Below are positions 1-8,715 of a DNA stretch of 64,000 nucleotides, in pieces. This DNA comes from Pedobacter sp. SL55 (GTDB taxonomy: Bacteria; Bacteroidota; Bacteroidia; Sphingobacteriales; Sphingobacteriaceae). The notes under the pieces are model-generated. The model ran no database searches and was not told where the DNA came from. It saw only the letters and a list, made by a program, of their open reading frames with translations. Position numbers and translations under genes: made by a program. The stretch is from positions 186,001 to 250,000 of the forward strand of contig NZ_CP113059.1 of NCBI RefSeq assembly GCF_026625705.1, written 5' to 3'. How positions within the stretch are numbered: the stretch's first letter is position 1; each line of letters opens with the position of its first letter.

Positions 1-1388
1 ATATTTAAGGCATGTTGCAAAAGGTTAAACTCTTCGTTTTCGTACACCACTTTTTTGGTTAGCTCGTAACAGTTTAAAGGCTTACCTTTTAAAGAAAATA
101 CCGCTTGCGTTTCTACATCTCTCGATTTTGTGATAGATCCCGATGCAGAATCTCCCTCGGTAATAAACAAGGTAGTTTCGTGCCTACGCTCATGGTTAGT
201 GTTAAAATGCACCTTACAATCGCGTAGTTTTTTATTATGCAAGGATGCTTTCTTGGCCCTATCGTTCGCTAGTTTTTTAATACCAGCAATATCTTTGCGC
301 TCACGCTCCGATTGTTTAATTCTGGCCTCAATCGCATCAGCTACTTCTTTGTGCTTGTGCAAATAATCGTCTAACTCTTTTTTCAAGAAATCGTTAACAA
401 AGGTACGTACCGTTTGCCCCTCTGGCGCAATACGTTCTGAACCCAATTTGGTTTTGGTTTGCGACTCAAAAACCGGCTCTTGCACACGTATGGCAATGGC
501 TGCAATAATAGAGGCCCTCACATCTGAAGCATCATAATCTTTGTTATAAAACTCTCTAATAGTTTTTACTACCGCCTCTCTAAATGCCGCTTGGTGTGTA
601 CCGCCCTGCGTAGTGTACTGCCCGTTTACAAACGAGTGGTAATCTTCGCCGTATTGCTGGCCGTGGGTCATGGCTACTTCAATGTCATGCCCTTTTAGGT
701 GGATAATTGGGTATCTAATTTCCTCAGGCTTATTCTGTTTCGAAAGTAAGTCGTACAAACCTCTTTCCGAGAAATATTTTTGATTATTGAAATTGATGGT
801 TAAACCCGTATTTAAGAACACATAGTTCCAAATCATGCTTTCTACAAAATCAGGAATGTAACGGTAATTCCTAAAAATAGTTTCATCTGGATAGAAAGTA
901 ATCGAAGTACCATTACGTTGTGTGGTATCAATCTCTGGATGTTCTGTAACAATCAATCCTTTACTAAACTCTACTCTTTTAGTTTTACCATCACGGTAAC
1001 TTTGCACTACAAAATTGGTAGAAAGCGCATTTACAGCCTTGGTACCTACCCCATTCATCCCTACCGATTTTTGGAAGGCGTTGCTATCGTACTTTCCACC
1101 AGTATTCATTTTAGAAACGCAATCTATCACTTTACCCAAAGGGATGCCCCTACCGTAATCTCGCACAATTACCCGATGATCGCTTAAACTAATGTCAATA
1201 GTTTTACCAGCGCCCATCATAAACTCATCAATAGAGTTATCTACAATTTCTTTCAGCAGTACATAAACCCCATCATCGGGTGCAGAACCATCGCCCAGCT
1301 TACCGATATACATGCCCGGCCTACGGCGAATATGTTCTTGCCAATCTAAGGATTTAATACTGTCTTCGTTATAAATTGGTTCTGCCAT
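1..1388 (-). CDS. parE: DNA topoisomerase IV subunit B (ParE), 5' part; 3' end outside window
   Basis: ATPase/TOPRIM subunit of a type IIA topoisomerase, which with ParC decatenates daughter chromosomes. Read on the minus strand from the ATG at 1388. The N-terminus shows the GHKL ATPase signature: RRRPGMYIG near residue 22, EIVDNSIDE with the catalytic Glu and the Mg-binding Asn near residue 47, and [15 protein letters not shown] near residue 105. The TOPRIM start [10 protein letters not shown] lies close to the window edge. The N-terminus ([16 protein letters not shown]) and the [11 protein letters not shown] form match the Bacteroidota ParE lineage rather than GyrB, which usually reads AVRKRPAMYIG. 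About 462 codons are present and the C-terminal third is missing. The preceding 300 bases hold a palindromic repeat. The family is certain; the ParE versus GyrB call is strong but based on recognition only. Confidence 0.9.
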   Translation of the reverse strand, partial: MAEPIYNEDSIKSLDWQEHIRRRPGMYIGKLGDGSAPDDGVYVLLKEIVDNSIDEFMMGAGKTIDISLSDHRVIVRDYGRGIPLGKVIDCVSKMNTGGKYDSNAFQKSVGMNGVGTKAVNALSTNFVVQSYRDGKTKRVEFSKGLIVTEHPEIDTTQRNGTSITFYPDETIFRNYRYIPDFVESMIWNYVFLNTGLTINFNNQKYFSERGLYDLLSKQNKPEEIRYPIIHLKGHDIEVAMTHGQQYGEDYHSFVNGQYTTQGGTHQAAFREAVVKTIREFYNKDYDASDVRASIIAAIAIRVQEPVFESQTKTKLGSERIAPEGQTVRTFVNDFLKKELDDYLHKHKEVADAIEARIKQSERERKDIAGIKKLANDRAKKASLHNKKLRDCKVHFNTNHERRHETTLFITEGDSASGSITKSRDVETQAVFSLKGKPLNCYELTKKVVYENEEFNLLQHALN

Positions 1389-1583
1389 AACTCTGTTGTG
1401 TGTAGATTCTTGATTGAGATGCCAATCAACATTACAAATTTAATCATTTACGGCCGCTTTTTCAGGCTAGATTTCCACATTTACACAAATCTAGCACCTT
1501 ACATTGTATTTTTTTGAGGATGAAATTGTTCAGCAGCTTTTTATTATTAAATTGGGCTTCTAAACAGCTAGACTGAGATATGC

Positions 1584-1644
1584 CGTCATGCTGAACTCGT
1601 TTCAGCATCAGCTTAACAGATCCTGAAATAAATTCAGGATGACG
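1584..1644. repeat. Small palindromic intergenic repeat (CGTCA...TGACG, twin hairpins)
   Basis: The element starts CGTCA and ends TGACG. It encloses two perfect 8-bp hairpins: ATGCTGAA/TTCAGCAT at 1588-1608 and ATCCTGAA/TTCAGGAT at 1620-1640. It fills the 309-base gap between the divergent parE and permease genes, where I see nothing else. It resembles the REP/MITE-like extragenic elements common in Bacteroidota, and shares its CGTCA ends with the repeat at 42248. Confidence 0.75.
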
Positions 1645-1697
1645 AAAACCAGAAAACTGGCCAACACAACCTAAACCACTAACAAACTAAAACTCAA

Positions 1698-3047
1698 ATG
1701 AACCCAGAGAAAAAGCAACTGTCCCTGTTCGATCTATCTATGATTGTAGTGAGCCTAGTGATAGGCATGGGAATTTTCCGTACCCCTGTAAACGTGGCGG
1801 CAAAAGCCCAAATCCCCGAATTGTTTTTCTTAGCGTGGATAGTGGGCGGCTTTGTAGCGCTCTGTGGCGCCCTCACTTATGCCGAAATTGGCTCTCGCTT
1901 CCCTGTAACTGGCGGTTATTACAAAATCTTCTCTGTTTGCTACCACCCCTCTATCGCATTTGCCATCAATTGCATTATTGTAGTTAGCAATGCAGCTTCT
2001 GTTGCTGGGGTTTCTTTAATTGGTGCCGAATACTTAAATAAAGCACTTTTCCCTGTAGAAATGCAAACTAACGACCATCGTATACTTATTGGTTTAGTAA
2101 GCATTATCATCTTCTATACCATTAACCTAATGGGGCTAAGAACCAGTTCCAGAACTCAGAACATCTTAACCATTATTAAACTAGCAATGGTTATTACGCT
2201 GATTTGTGCTGTATTTTTTGGCGGACAAACACCACAGCTACCTTCTGTTTTTAGTACAACAAGCGGTTTACCTGCTACCTGGAGCGATTACGGAAAAGCA
2301 CTGGGCATTTGCTTAATTGCCGTTTCATTTAGCTTTGGTGGCTACCAGCAAACCATCAATTTTGGTGGCGAAGCTAAAGATGCCAAAACCGTTATTCCTC
2401 GTTCTATTTTAGTCGGACTTGGAATTATCATCACTTTGTACATGGCTATTAATTACGCCTACGTAAAAGTAATTGGCTTCGAACAGCTAAAATCTGCACA
2501 GAGTATCGCTGCAATTTTAGCAGGACAGATATTTGGCCCTACTGGTTTTACCATTCTGTCGGTTCTCATATTTTTATCGGTTTTAGGCTATGTAAATGTG
2601 AATTTACTAAGCAATCCAAGAGCCATGTACGCCATGGGAGAAGAGGGTGCACTACCGAAAGTATTTACCCGAAAAACAAAGAAAAATGATGTAATGGTAG
2701 TGAGTTTAACGTTATTTACCATTCTCGCCATTATTACCCTGTTTTATGCGCAAACCTTCGATAAGATTTTAAACTATACCATTTTTATGGACGGTGCAGG
2801 TATGATTTTCTCTGCGGCAACCATCTTTTACCTGCGTAAAAAAACAGCGCACTTAGACAAAAGCACCATCTACACTATGAAATTGTATCCGCTGATGCCG
2901 CTCATTTTTATTGCAGCATATTTGTTTGTGGCCATTAGTATTTACAACGACGATTCGGAAGCTGCTTTAAATGGTATTTATATTTTCCTTGGCTTCGTAG
3001 CCATCTATTTCATCCAAAGATTTTTTAATAGAAAGAAAACTGTATAA
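1698..3047 (+). CDS. APC-superfamily amino acid permease
   Basis: Integral inner-membrane transporter of 449 residues with about twelve hydrophobic segments, the usual APC size. The first helix carries the unwound-helix motif GMGIFRTP (residues 23-30), corresponding to the G-x-G-I substrate-binding region of APC/LAT permeases. The segment SFSFGGYQQTINFGGE near residue 211 matches the TM6 region. It probably carries out secondary transport of an amino acid or polyamine; the substrate cannot be read from sequence. The gene begins with ATG and ends 48 bases before the PLP-enzyme gene on the same strand, so the two may be co-transcribed. That would suggest uptake of an amino acid used by the neighbour, which is an inference. 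Confidence 0.85.
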   Translation: MNPEKKQLSLFDLSMIVVSLVIGMGIFRTPVNVAAKAQIPELFFLAWIVGGFVALCGALTYAEIGSRFPVTGGYYKIFSVCYHPSIAFAINCIIVVSNAASVAGVSLIGAEYLNKALFPVEMQTNDHRILIGLVSIIIFYTINLMGLRTSSRTQNILTIIKLAMVITLICAVFFGGQTPQLPSVFSTTSGLPATWSDYGKALGICLIAVSFSFGGYQQTINFGGEAKDAKTVIPRSILVGLGIIITLYMAINYAYVKVIGFEQLKSAQSIAAILAGQIFGPTGFTILSVLIFLSVLGYVNVNLLSNPRAMYAMGEEGALPKVFTRKTKKNDVMVVSLTLFTILAIITLFYAQTFDKILNYTIFMDGAGMIFSAATIFYLRKKTAHLDKSTIYTMKLYPLMPLIFIAAYLFVAISIYNDDSEAALNGIYIFLGFVAIYFIQRFFNRKKTV

Positions 3048-3095
3048 CGCATCGCAAACTTTTAACTTTTGACTTTATACTTTTAACTTAACAAA

Positions 3096-4259
3096 GTGGA
3101 TATCTCCTATATACTTAATGAGCTTGGCGAAGACCGAGAAAACTACTTCAATGCCATTGCTCCGCCTATTATCCAAACCAGTAATTTTAAATTTGACACC
3201 GTTGAGGATTTTCGCAATGCTTTGGCAGACGAATACCGAGGCAATTTATATTCTCGTGGTTTTAACCCTACCATTGATATTTTAAGAAAGAAACTTGCTG
3301 CACTTGATGGAGCTGAAGACGCCTTAGTTTTTGGAAGTGGCATTGCGGCCGTTACTATCCCGGTTTTGGCTTTATTGCAGCAAGGCGATGAAGTGATCTG
3401 CGTAGAAAATCCCTACAGTTGGACGATCAAGCTCTTTAATGATTTGTTACCGAAGTTTGGCATCCGCACCACTTTTGTAGACGGCAGCCACACTGATGCA
3501 ATAGAAAATGCCATTACCTCTAAAACCAAATTAATTTACCTCGAATCGCCTAATACTTTTAGCTTCGATGTACAAGATTTAGAAGCCATAGCCAACATAG
3601 CAAAAGCCAAAAACATCATTACGATGATTGATAACAGCTATTGTTCGCCACTTTACCAGCAGCCTATTGCGTATGGAATTGATTTGGTAGCACAATCGGC
3701 AACTAAATACTTGGCAGGCCATAGCGATGTGATAGCTGGCGTAGTTACAGGGAAAAAAGAACTGCTCAAGCGCATATTTGAGAAAGAATACATGAACATT
3801 GGTGCCTCTGTAGCACCGCAAAATGCTTGGTTGCTGCTTAGAAGTTTGCGCACTTTACCTATCCGTTTAGAAAAGATAACAGCAAACGCCAACAAAGTAA
3901 TCGAATACCTAGAACAGCATCCTAAGGTTAAGAAAAGCTTACTTCATCCATTTAATAAGAACAGCAAGCAATTAGATTTAGCTAAAAAGCAGATGAAAGC
4001 TTGCGGTGGTCTTTTTAGCATTGTACTTAAAAATTCGAGTTTAGAAAAGATAGAAGCATTTTGCAATGGCTTAAAACATATTTTGATGGCTGTGTCCTGG
4101 GGTGGATACGAAAGTTTAATTATCCCTGCTTGTGCTGGCGTTAGCAAAGCTGATTTTGATCTTAATAACCCAAGGCACGTTTTAATTCGGGTTTACGTTG
4201 GCTTAGAAGAACCTGAATATTTGATTAGAGATTTGGAGGGAGCTTTGGAGAAAATCTAG
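3096..4259 (+). CDS. PLP-dependent trans-sulfuration enzyme (Cys/Met metabolism family)
   Basis: 387-residue fold-type I PLP enzyme of the cystathionine gamma-synthase / gamma-lyase / methionine gamma-lyase family. Visible motifs are APPIIQTS near residue 22, YSRGFNPT (residues 52-59; Tyr and Arg contact the neighbouring subunit's PLP phosphate), FGSGIAA near 79, the cofactor Asp179 in MIDNSY, and the Schiff-base Lys204 in SATKYLAGH. The start is GTG at 3096, chosen because the N-terminus before the PPIxQTS motif then has the normal short length; the first in-frame ATG would truncate the enzyme. It follows the permease by 48 bases. The exact reaction (synthase or lyase, and the substrate) cannot be decided. 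A strong inverted repeat follows the stop. Confidence 0.86.
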   Translation: MDISYILNELGEDRENYFNAIAPPIIQTSNFKFDTVEDFRNALADEYRGNLYSRGFNPTIDILRKKLAALDGAEDALVFGSGIAAVTIPVLALLQQGDEVICVENPYSWTIKLFNDLLPKFGIRTTFVDGSHTDAIENAITSKTKLIYLESPNTFSFDVQDLEAIANIAKAKNIITMIDNSYCSPLYQQPIAYGIDLVAQSATKYLAGHSDVIAGVVTGKKELLKRIFEKEYMNIGASVAPQNAWLLLRSLRTLPIRLEKITANANKVIEYLEQHPKVKKSLLHPFNKNSKQLDLAKKQMKACGGLFSIVLKNSSLEKIEAFCNGLKHILMAVSWGGYESLIIPACAGVSKADFDLNNPRHVLIRVYVGLEEPEYLIRDLEGALEKI

Positions 4260-4271
4260 GCCTAAGTTGCG

Positions 4272-4299
4272 CAAATCCAACCAAAATTGGTTGGATTTG
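4272..4299 (+). terminator. Inverted repeat after the PLP enzyme
   Basis: A perfect 13-bp stem, CAAATCCAACCAA against TTGGTTGGATTTG, with a two-base loop, 12 bases after the stop codon. Only a weak T-rich tail (GTAGTTTTATT) follows. It is probably a terminator and marks the left flank of the cassette block. Confidence 0.6.
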
Positions 4300-4313
4300 T
4301 GTAGTTTTATTAC

Positions 4314-4334
4314 GCATATATATAAGTTATATGC
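4314..4334. other. Left boundary of the cassette array (attachment-like core)
   Basis: GCATATA at 4314-4320 and TATATGC at 4328-4334 form a short inverted repeat around the core GTTATATGC (4326-4334). The same core, inverted, is found at the end of the first cassette (GCATATAAC, 5126-5134). No full 136-bp hairpin precedes it. It therefore sits where an attI-like primary site would lie in an integron. The function is inferred from position and pairing. Confidence 0.5.
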
Positions 4335-4367
4335 TATGGTAGGACAACACACAACAACGAAAGGACA

Positions 4368-5108
4368 ATGACGAAAATATTAGCATACTGCTTTGACAAA
4401 TGGTGGCGACCTGTTCTTGTGTTTGGGCTGACAGTTTTAATTATGGTTTTGTGTGAGTTGACAAATATCCACAAACTACAAGACTACTCTTTTCTGTTAT
4501 TTGTACTTGGATTTTTAGGACTAATCATTTCGACAATATATCAGTTAGTAAAAAGACGCTGGCGTTTTGCAATCTTGACCACAACAATTATTGGAGTTTC
4601 ATTGGTTGTATTTTTCTTTTATTCAATAGCCTTGTTTTGGAAAGACCAATCAATGCCGGATACATACGCTGACAATTTAAAAATTCCGACAAATCTAAAA
4701 ATTAACGAGCCACTTGACCAAACTGAACCAACCAACATTGCAGACATTGACTTTTACATTTACAACTCCTTTCAACCAGGACTTTATTCATATGCTGTTT
4801 GGACGAAAAAAATTGAGAGTGGTTATTGCTATTTAAAAGCATTTGAAGTTACACACAACGACCCTTTATCAGCAGACAGACTTAAAGAAAGAAGTAAAAT
4901 AAAAGTTTTTAATTCAAGTGATACGACAGCAAAGTTTGAGATGACTGCAAGAAAAGGTTATAGTGCAGAAGGTGATTTTACTATTTATGAAGGAGATTGG
5001 GGTAAACCTTATGCAGCAAGATTTGAAGTTTGGTTTGTTCCCGACAACGGTGGGAAAGAACGAAAACTAATTGAAAAATACTATAAAATTGAAGGATGGC
5101 AACGGTGA
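4368..5108 (+). CDS. Hypothetical membrane protein (cassette 1 cargo)
   Basis: 246 residues, not recognised. Three hydrophobic helices are visible in the first 90 residues (about 13-31, 42-60 and 68-92), followed by a soluble domain with aromatic-rich beta strands (FYIYNSFQPGLYSYAVW near 127, DFTIYEGDWGKPYAARFEVWF near 205). That domain probably faces the periplasm. It is the only gene of the first cassette, preceded by the GTTATATGC boundary by 33 bases and followed within 18 bases by the hairpin element. This compact layout is typical of cassette genes. No function is proposed. Confidence 0.65.
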   Translation: MTKILAYCFDKWWRPVLVFGLTVLIMVLCELTNIHKLQDYSFLLFVLGFLGLIISTIYQLVKRRWRFAILTTTIIGVSLVVFFFYSIALFWKDQSMPDTYADNLKIPTNLKINEPLDQTEPTNIADIDFYIYNSFQPGLYSYAVWTKKIESGYCYLKAFEVTHNDPLSADRLKERSKIKVFNSSDTTAKFEMTARKGYSAEGDFTIYEGDWGKPYAARFEVWFVPDNGGKERKLIEKYYKIEGWQR

Positions 5109-5125
5109 CGGATAAAAGAACCACA

Positions 5126-5261
5126 GCATATAACATCGGTTTGGCAATATGGCGGCTGAAGTGCTTCTATGAAACATTTGTGCAAGGTTCAACGGTTGTA
5201 ATTCTATTGAACTTTTGTGCTAAAAATCCGCCACATCGCCAAGCCGAAAAACGTTGTGTGC
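5126..5261. repeat. attC-like hairpin element 1 (136 bp)
   Basis: Left core GCATATAAC and right core GTTGTGTGC bracket 19-base arms (5137-5155 and its partner just before the right core). The arms match at 16 of 19 positions; the mismatches are at arm positions 4 (T/C), 10 (A/G) and 13 (A/G). An inner GTTCAA/TTGAAC hairpin and a GTGCT motif lie in the centre. Length, core layout and mismatch positions are the same as in the other two elements. Confidence 0.75.
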
Positions 5262-5304
5262 AATTTTACAGAGCCACTAACCAAAGACACAAACAAAGAA
5301 AAAA

Positions 5305-6240
5305 ATGGGAATATTCGACAAACTATTTGGAAGTAAAATAGAAAACCAAAAACCTATCGAAATTGACTTTACTAAAAACGGAATTGTTTTAAACGGACGA
5401 AATAACCAATTGCCAGTAAAAATTTCAATTTTAAACGAAATTTTTGGAGAACCAGAAGAGGTTAAAACCGAAACCAATTTTCTGTATATTTGGCAGGACA
5501 AGGGAATAAGAGGATTTTCAAAAGACAAAGAAAATATTTTCGAAGTAGATATTCAAATTATACAACTTGGTCAAAACCAATTTTTTCCACGACAACCCTT
5601 TTTAGGCAGTTTAAAAATTGAAGGAACCGATTACAAGAACTTCGTAAAAGTATCGCAAAATGATTATCTTTTTAAAGAGTATAAAATTGGAAATTCAGAA
5701 ATTCAAGTCAGATTGACTAAAGAAGAACCAAAATTAATTCGCTCAATTTCAATTGACATACAAGAAGAGGAAGAAGAATTAACTCAAAAAAAGGATTATA
5801 AACTCAAAAAAATATCTGGAGAAAAAATCGAATTTAAGGATTTCAATTTCAAACTTGCGATTATCGAAGAGCTGATGTATAATAAAGAGCTTTTAAAACC
5901 AAAATTCGATGTTTATGAATTTGCAGAAATAACAAAAATTAAAGGATTTAGCGCTACAGAAGGTGGATACGAGCCAATCCCCGAAGTTGTCGAATACTTC
6001 AAAGCATTAGAAATTGACAAAAAACTTGCTGAACAAGTAACTGAAATTTACCAAGATGGTGGAAATGAAATTTATGTGAATGTTACACCACAATGGGACG
6101 GAGAAGATGATGTATTCAATATTCAATCCTTTGACGACATTAAACACTTTCCTAATTTAAAGAAAATGACTTTATTTGAAACCGACAGTAAAGTTATCGA
6201 AGAACTTAAATCAAAAGGAATTGAGATAAAACCATTATAA
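5305..6240 (+). CDS. Hypothetical two-domain protein, C-terminus DUF6892-like (cassette 2 cargo)
   Basis: 311 residues, soluble, no signal peptide or membrane segment. The N-terminal half (residues 1-150) is beta-rich, with the start MGIFDKLFG often seen in small cytoplasmic proteins of this sort. An acidic linker (EEEEE near 152) follows. The C-terminal half (about 170-311) has DFNFKLAIIEELMY, a GGYEPIPEVVEYF segment and VTPQWDGEDDVFNI, which I recognise as resembling DUF6892 proteins that are often encoded in polymorphic-toxin or immunity contexts. That resemblance is from memory and not searched. It is the sole gene in cassette 2; its stop is 8 bases before the next hairpin element. The biochemical role is unknown. 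Confidence 0.65.
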   Translation: MGIFDKLFGSKIENQKPIEIDFTKNGIVLNGRNNQLPVKISILNEIFGEPEEVKTETNFLYIWQDKGIRGFSKDKENIFEVDIQIIQLGQNQFFPRQPFLGSLKIEGTDYKNFVKVSQNDYLFKEYKIGNSEIQVRLTKEEPKLIRSISIDIQEEEEELTQKKDYKLKKISGEKIEFKDFNFKLAIIEELMYNKELLKPKFDVYEFAEITKIKGFSATEGGYEPIPEVVEYFKALEIDKKLAEQVTEIYQDGGNEIYVNVTPQWDGEDDVFNIQSFDDIKHFPNLKKMTLFETDSKVIEELKSKGIEIKPL

Positions 6241-6247
6241 AAAAACT

Positions 6248-6383
6248 GCACACAACAAGGGTTTTGCAATAGTGGGGCGAAACTGCAAAGTTCAACGGTA
6301 TTTCTTCGATTGAACTTTTATGCAAAATTGAAGTTTTGTGCTTTGATTGCCCCACCATCGCAAAGCCCCGAAACGTTACCTGC
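6248..6383. repeat. attC-like hairpin element 2 (136 bp)
   Basis: Left core GCACACAAC and right core GTTACCTGC. The 20-base arms match at 17 positions, with the three mismatches at arm positions 4 (T/C), 10 (A/G) and 13 (A/G), as in elements 1 and 3. The inner hairpin is GTTCAA/TTGAAC with a TTTTGTGCT motif to its right. The arm sequence differs from element 1 but pairing is kept. Confidence 0.75.
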
Positions 6384-6499
6384 TATGTTAGAACGACCGC
6401 ACAGAACGACACGTTTTGACCGACTGAAAACCGACATTTGCAGAACTAACGGGGAAAGCTGAAAACCGACCAGAGTAAGCACAAAAAACCAAAATCTAT

Positions 6500-6802
6500 A
6501 TGAATATTTTACAAATCAAAAGCGGTAAAATTGAAATCCGCAAAGACAACGGTTCTTTAGTTAGGACAATCGGAAATGGTGATGCAATTTCCGCAGACTT
6601 TAATTCTGACCAGTCATTAGTTGCAATCACAACTGTAAAAGGAAAGGTTGAAATTCGTAAAGATAATGGCTCTTTAGTTCGAACAATTGGCAACGGAGAT
6701 GCAACGAATGCAAGATGGCACGGTTCAGACATTGCTATAACAACGACAAAAGGGAAAACCGAATTGAGAAAAGAAAACGGCTCACTAATACGAACTTTAT
6801 AA
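6500..6802 (+). CDS. Short repeat protein of three KGKxExRKENGSLxRT units (cassette 3 cargo)
   Basis: 100 residues built almost wholly from three tandem copies of a ~33-residue unit, at about 8-40, 47-77 and 84-100. Each unit contains (K/S)GK-x-E(I/L)RK(D/E)NGSL(V/I)RT followed in the first two by IGNGDA and a beta-like segment ending AITT. The pattern suggests beta-hairpin or blade-like repeats, as in a WD-type propeller fragment, but three blades cannot close a propeller, so oligomerisation or binding to a partner is likely (inference). There is no signal peptide. It lies upstream of the GmrSD-like gene in the same cassette, with a perfect hairpin between them. Function unknown. Confidence 0.6.
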   Translation: MNILQIKSGKIEIRKDNGSLVRTIGNGDAISADFNSDQSLVAITTVKGKVEIRKDNGSLVRTIGNGDATNARWHGSDIAITTTKGKTELRKENGSLIRTL

Positions 6803-6817
6803 GTAAAAATCATAATT

Positions 6818-6840
6818 CAAAGGTGGCTTCGCCACCTTTG
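6818..6840 (+). terminator. Perfect hairpin between the two genes of cassette 3
   Basis: A 10-bp stem CAAAGGTGGC / GCCACCTTTG with the loop TTC, 15 bases after the repeat-protein stop and 23 bases before the next ATG. There is no long T run, so it may attenuate or stabilise a transcript rather than fully terminate it. Confidence 0.5.
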
Positions 6841-6863
6841 ATATTTTCAAGCACATAGATTAT

Positions 6864-8708
6864 ATGGAGAAAAAGACATTATCGAATATTTTAGAGGGAA
6901 AAATTTTTCAAATTCCCGATTACCAAAGAGGATATGCTTGGGAAGCAAAACAATGGAAAGATTTTGTACAAGATATTGACGCATTAATTGATGACAAAAT
7001 AATTAGCCATTATACTGGAACTATTGTTATTTATCAGCCAATTGACAAACCGACAGAAAACTATGGCACAAAGAAACTTGAAATAGTTGATATTGTTGAT
7101 GGACAGCAACGACTAACAACTTGTAGTCTTTATTTATCAATTATTCTAAAAGAACTAATAAATGTTAGCGAGGAAGATTTTACAACGGAAATACCAATTT
7201 ACTTACATTCGGGAAGTAAAAGCAAACTTAGGCTAAACAATGATACTGCTGATTTTTATTTAGATTTAGTTTCTAAAGGGGTTAGTAATATTGAACCGAA
7301 CTCGGTTCATCAAAAGAGAATTTATGAAGCATATTGTTTTTTGAAAAAGCATATCGAAGAACAATTAGAAATAAGAGCAGAGAAAGGCGAAGAATATTTG
7401 AAAGATTTGTTTGACGCTATAATTCGAAAATTAAATTTTTCATTTTATCCAATTGAAGTAGAAAGTGAAATAGGGATGACTTTTGAGTTAATGAACTCAA
7501 GAGGAAAGGATTTATCATCTATGGAACTGCTCAAAAACTATTTGATGTATTGGGTTTACAGAAATATTCAAGATATTTCAGAAAAAGAAGATTTCACCAA
7601 AACAATTAACAAAACTTGGAAAGAAGTTTATGTAAACATTGCAAAATGTAATGGTAGTGAAAGTCAATGTTTACGAATTGCTTGGACTTTGTTCGTTAAT
7701 TATACACCAAAAAATTGGGATGGTTACAGCGGTTTTAAATCAGATGATGTAATTCCTTTACGAAATTTTTTAGTTAAAAGTAAAGAGGAAGTAAAGAGTT
7801 TTCTTTTACAATTTGTAGATGGACTTGCTTTAATTTCTAAACATTATTCGGCAATTCTTAAATCTAACAATAGTGCATTTGATGAAAACGAATTAAATCT
7901 ATTGACTAAAATCCGAAATGCAGGAAATATTGCCAATTATCTTCCATTAATGGTTGCTTCTAGAATTAAACGTGAAAATAACGAAACTTTAAATGAGGAA
8001 TATATTGGACTTTTAAAGTCACTTGAAATGTTTTCATACAGAGTATTTCTTTGGGAAGGAAAACGAAGTAATGCTGGATTATCAAAATTCTATCGTTGGG
8101 CTGATGATATTTTTGCTTCAAAACATTCTTTACAATCTGTTACGGAATGGATTTACGGCACAATCAATTGGTATTCGCCAGAAAATGGTTTCCGAAAATC
8201 TCTAACTGAAGATTTTTTCGAGTGGTATCATCACAGAAGATTATTAAAATACACACTTTTTGAGTTTGAACTTTTTCTATTGAAAGGCAAAAACAAACCA
8301 AAATTGAATTGGGAAGATTTAACCGACTCTACAATCGAGCATATTTTACCCCAAAATCCAGACGTAAATTCAAATTGGATTTCTAAATGGACAGACGAAG
8401 AACGAAAGAAATTTATACACGACATTTCAAATTTAGTACTGACAAAAGATAATTCACGATACAGCAATTTTGAATTTGAAAGAAAAAAAGGAATTGCAGG
8501 TTCAGGATACTCTTACTCAAATTCAGACATAAGACAAGAACGGAAAATTGCGGAATTTGACGATTGGACACCTGAAAACCGAAGTATAAGAAGAAAGGAA
8601 TTAACAAGTTGGATTATCGGAAATTGGGGTATTGACAGACATTTTCAAGCACCGACAGACGACATAATTGAGGACGAAGAAGAACCGATTTTTAATGACA
8701 TCGACTAA
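6864..8708 (+). CDS. GmrSD-like DUF262/DUF1524 protein, probable phage-defence nuclease (cassette 3 cargo)
   Basis: 614 residues. The N-terminal DUF262 (ParB/sulfiredoxin-like) domain shows IPDYQRGYAW (residues 17-26) and the diagnostic DGQQRLTT (79-86). The C-terminal DUF1524 (HNH-type) domain shows EHILPQNP near residue 491, then NLVLTKDNSRYSNFEF, the usual His and Asn/His pattern of this nuclease superfamily. Both halves of GmrS and GmrD are fused in one chain. The family includes type IV restriction enzymes that cleave modified phage DNA with NTP hydrolysis. It is the longest cassette cargo and ends 7 bases before the hairpin element. The domain call is good; actual restriction activity and specificity are inferred. 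Confidence 0.85.
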   Translation: MEKKTLSNILEGKIFQIPDYQRGYAWEAKQWKDFVQDIDALIDDKIISHYTGTIVIYQPIDKPTENYGTKKLEIVDIVDGQQRLTTCSLYLSIILKELINVSEEDFTTEIPIYLHSGSKSKLRLNNDTADFYLDLVSKGVSNIEPNSVHQKRIYEAYCFLKKHIEEQLEIRAEKGEEYLKDLFDAIIRKLNFSFYPIEVESEIGMTFELMNSRGKDLSSMELLKNYLMYWVYRNIQDISEKEDFTKTINKTWKEVYVNIAKCNGSESQCLRIAWTLFVNYTPKNWDGYSGFKSDDVIPLRNFLVKSKEEVKSFLLQFVDGLALISKHYSAILKSNNSAFDENELNLLTKIRNAGNIANYLPLMVASRIKRENNETLNEEYIGLLKSLEMFSYRVFLWEGKRSNAGLSKFYRWADDIFASKHSLQSVTEWIYGTINWYSPENGFRKSLTEDFFEWYHHRRLLKYTLFEFELFLLKGKNKPKLNWEDLTDSTIEHILPQNPDVNSNWISKWTDEERKKFIHDISNLVLTKDNSRYSNFEFERKKGIAGSGYSYSNSDIRQERKIAEFDDWTPENRSIRRKELTSWIIGNWGIDRHFQAPTDDIIEDEEEPIFNDID

Positions 8709-8715
8709 CAACACA

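Noticed and set aside
5096..5341. 81-codon ORF across the first hairpin element
   Set aside because: It overlaps the hairpin and the start of the next gene, and its translation shows no coding character; it is a by-product of the element.
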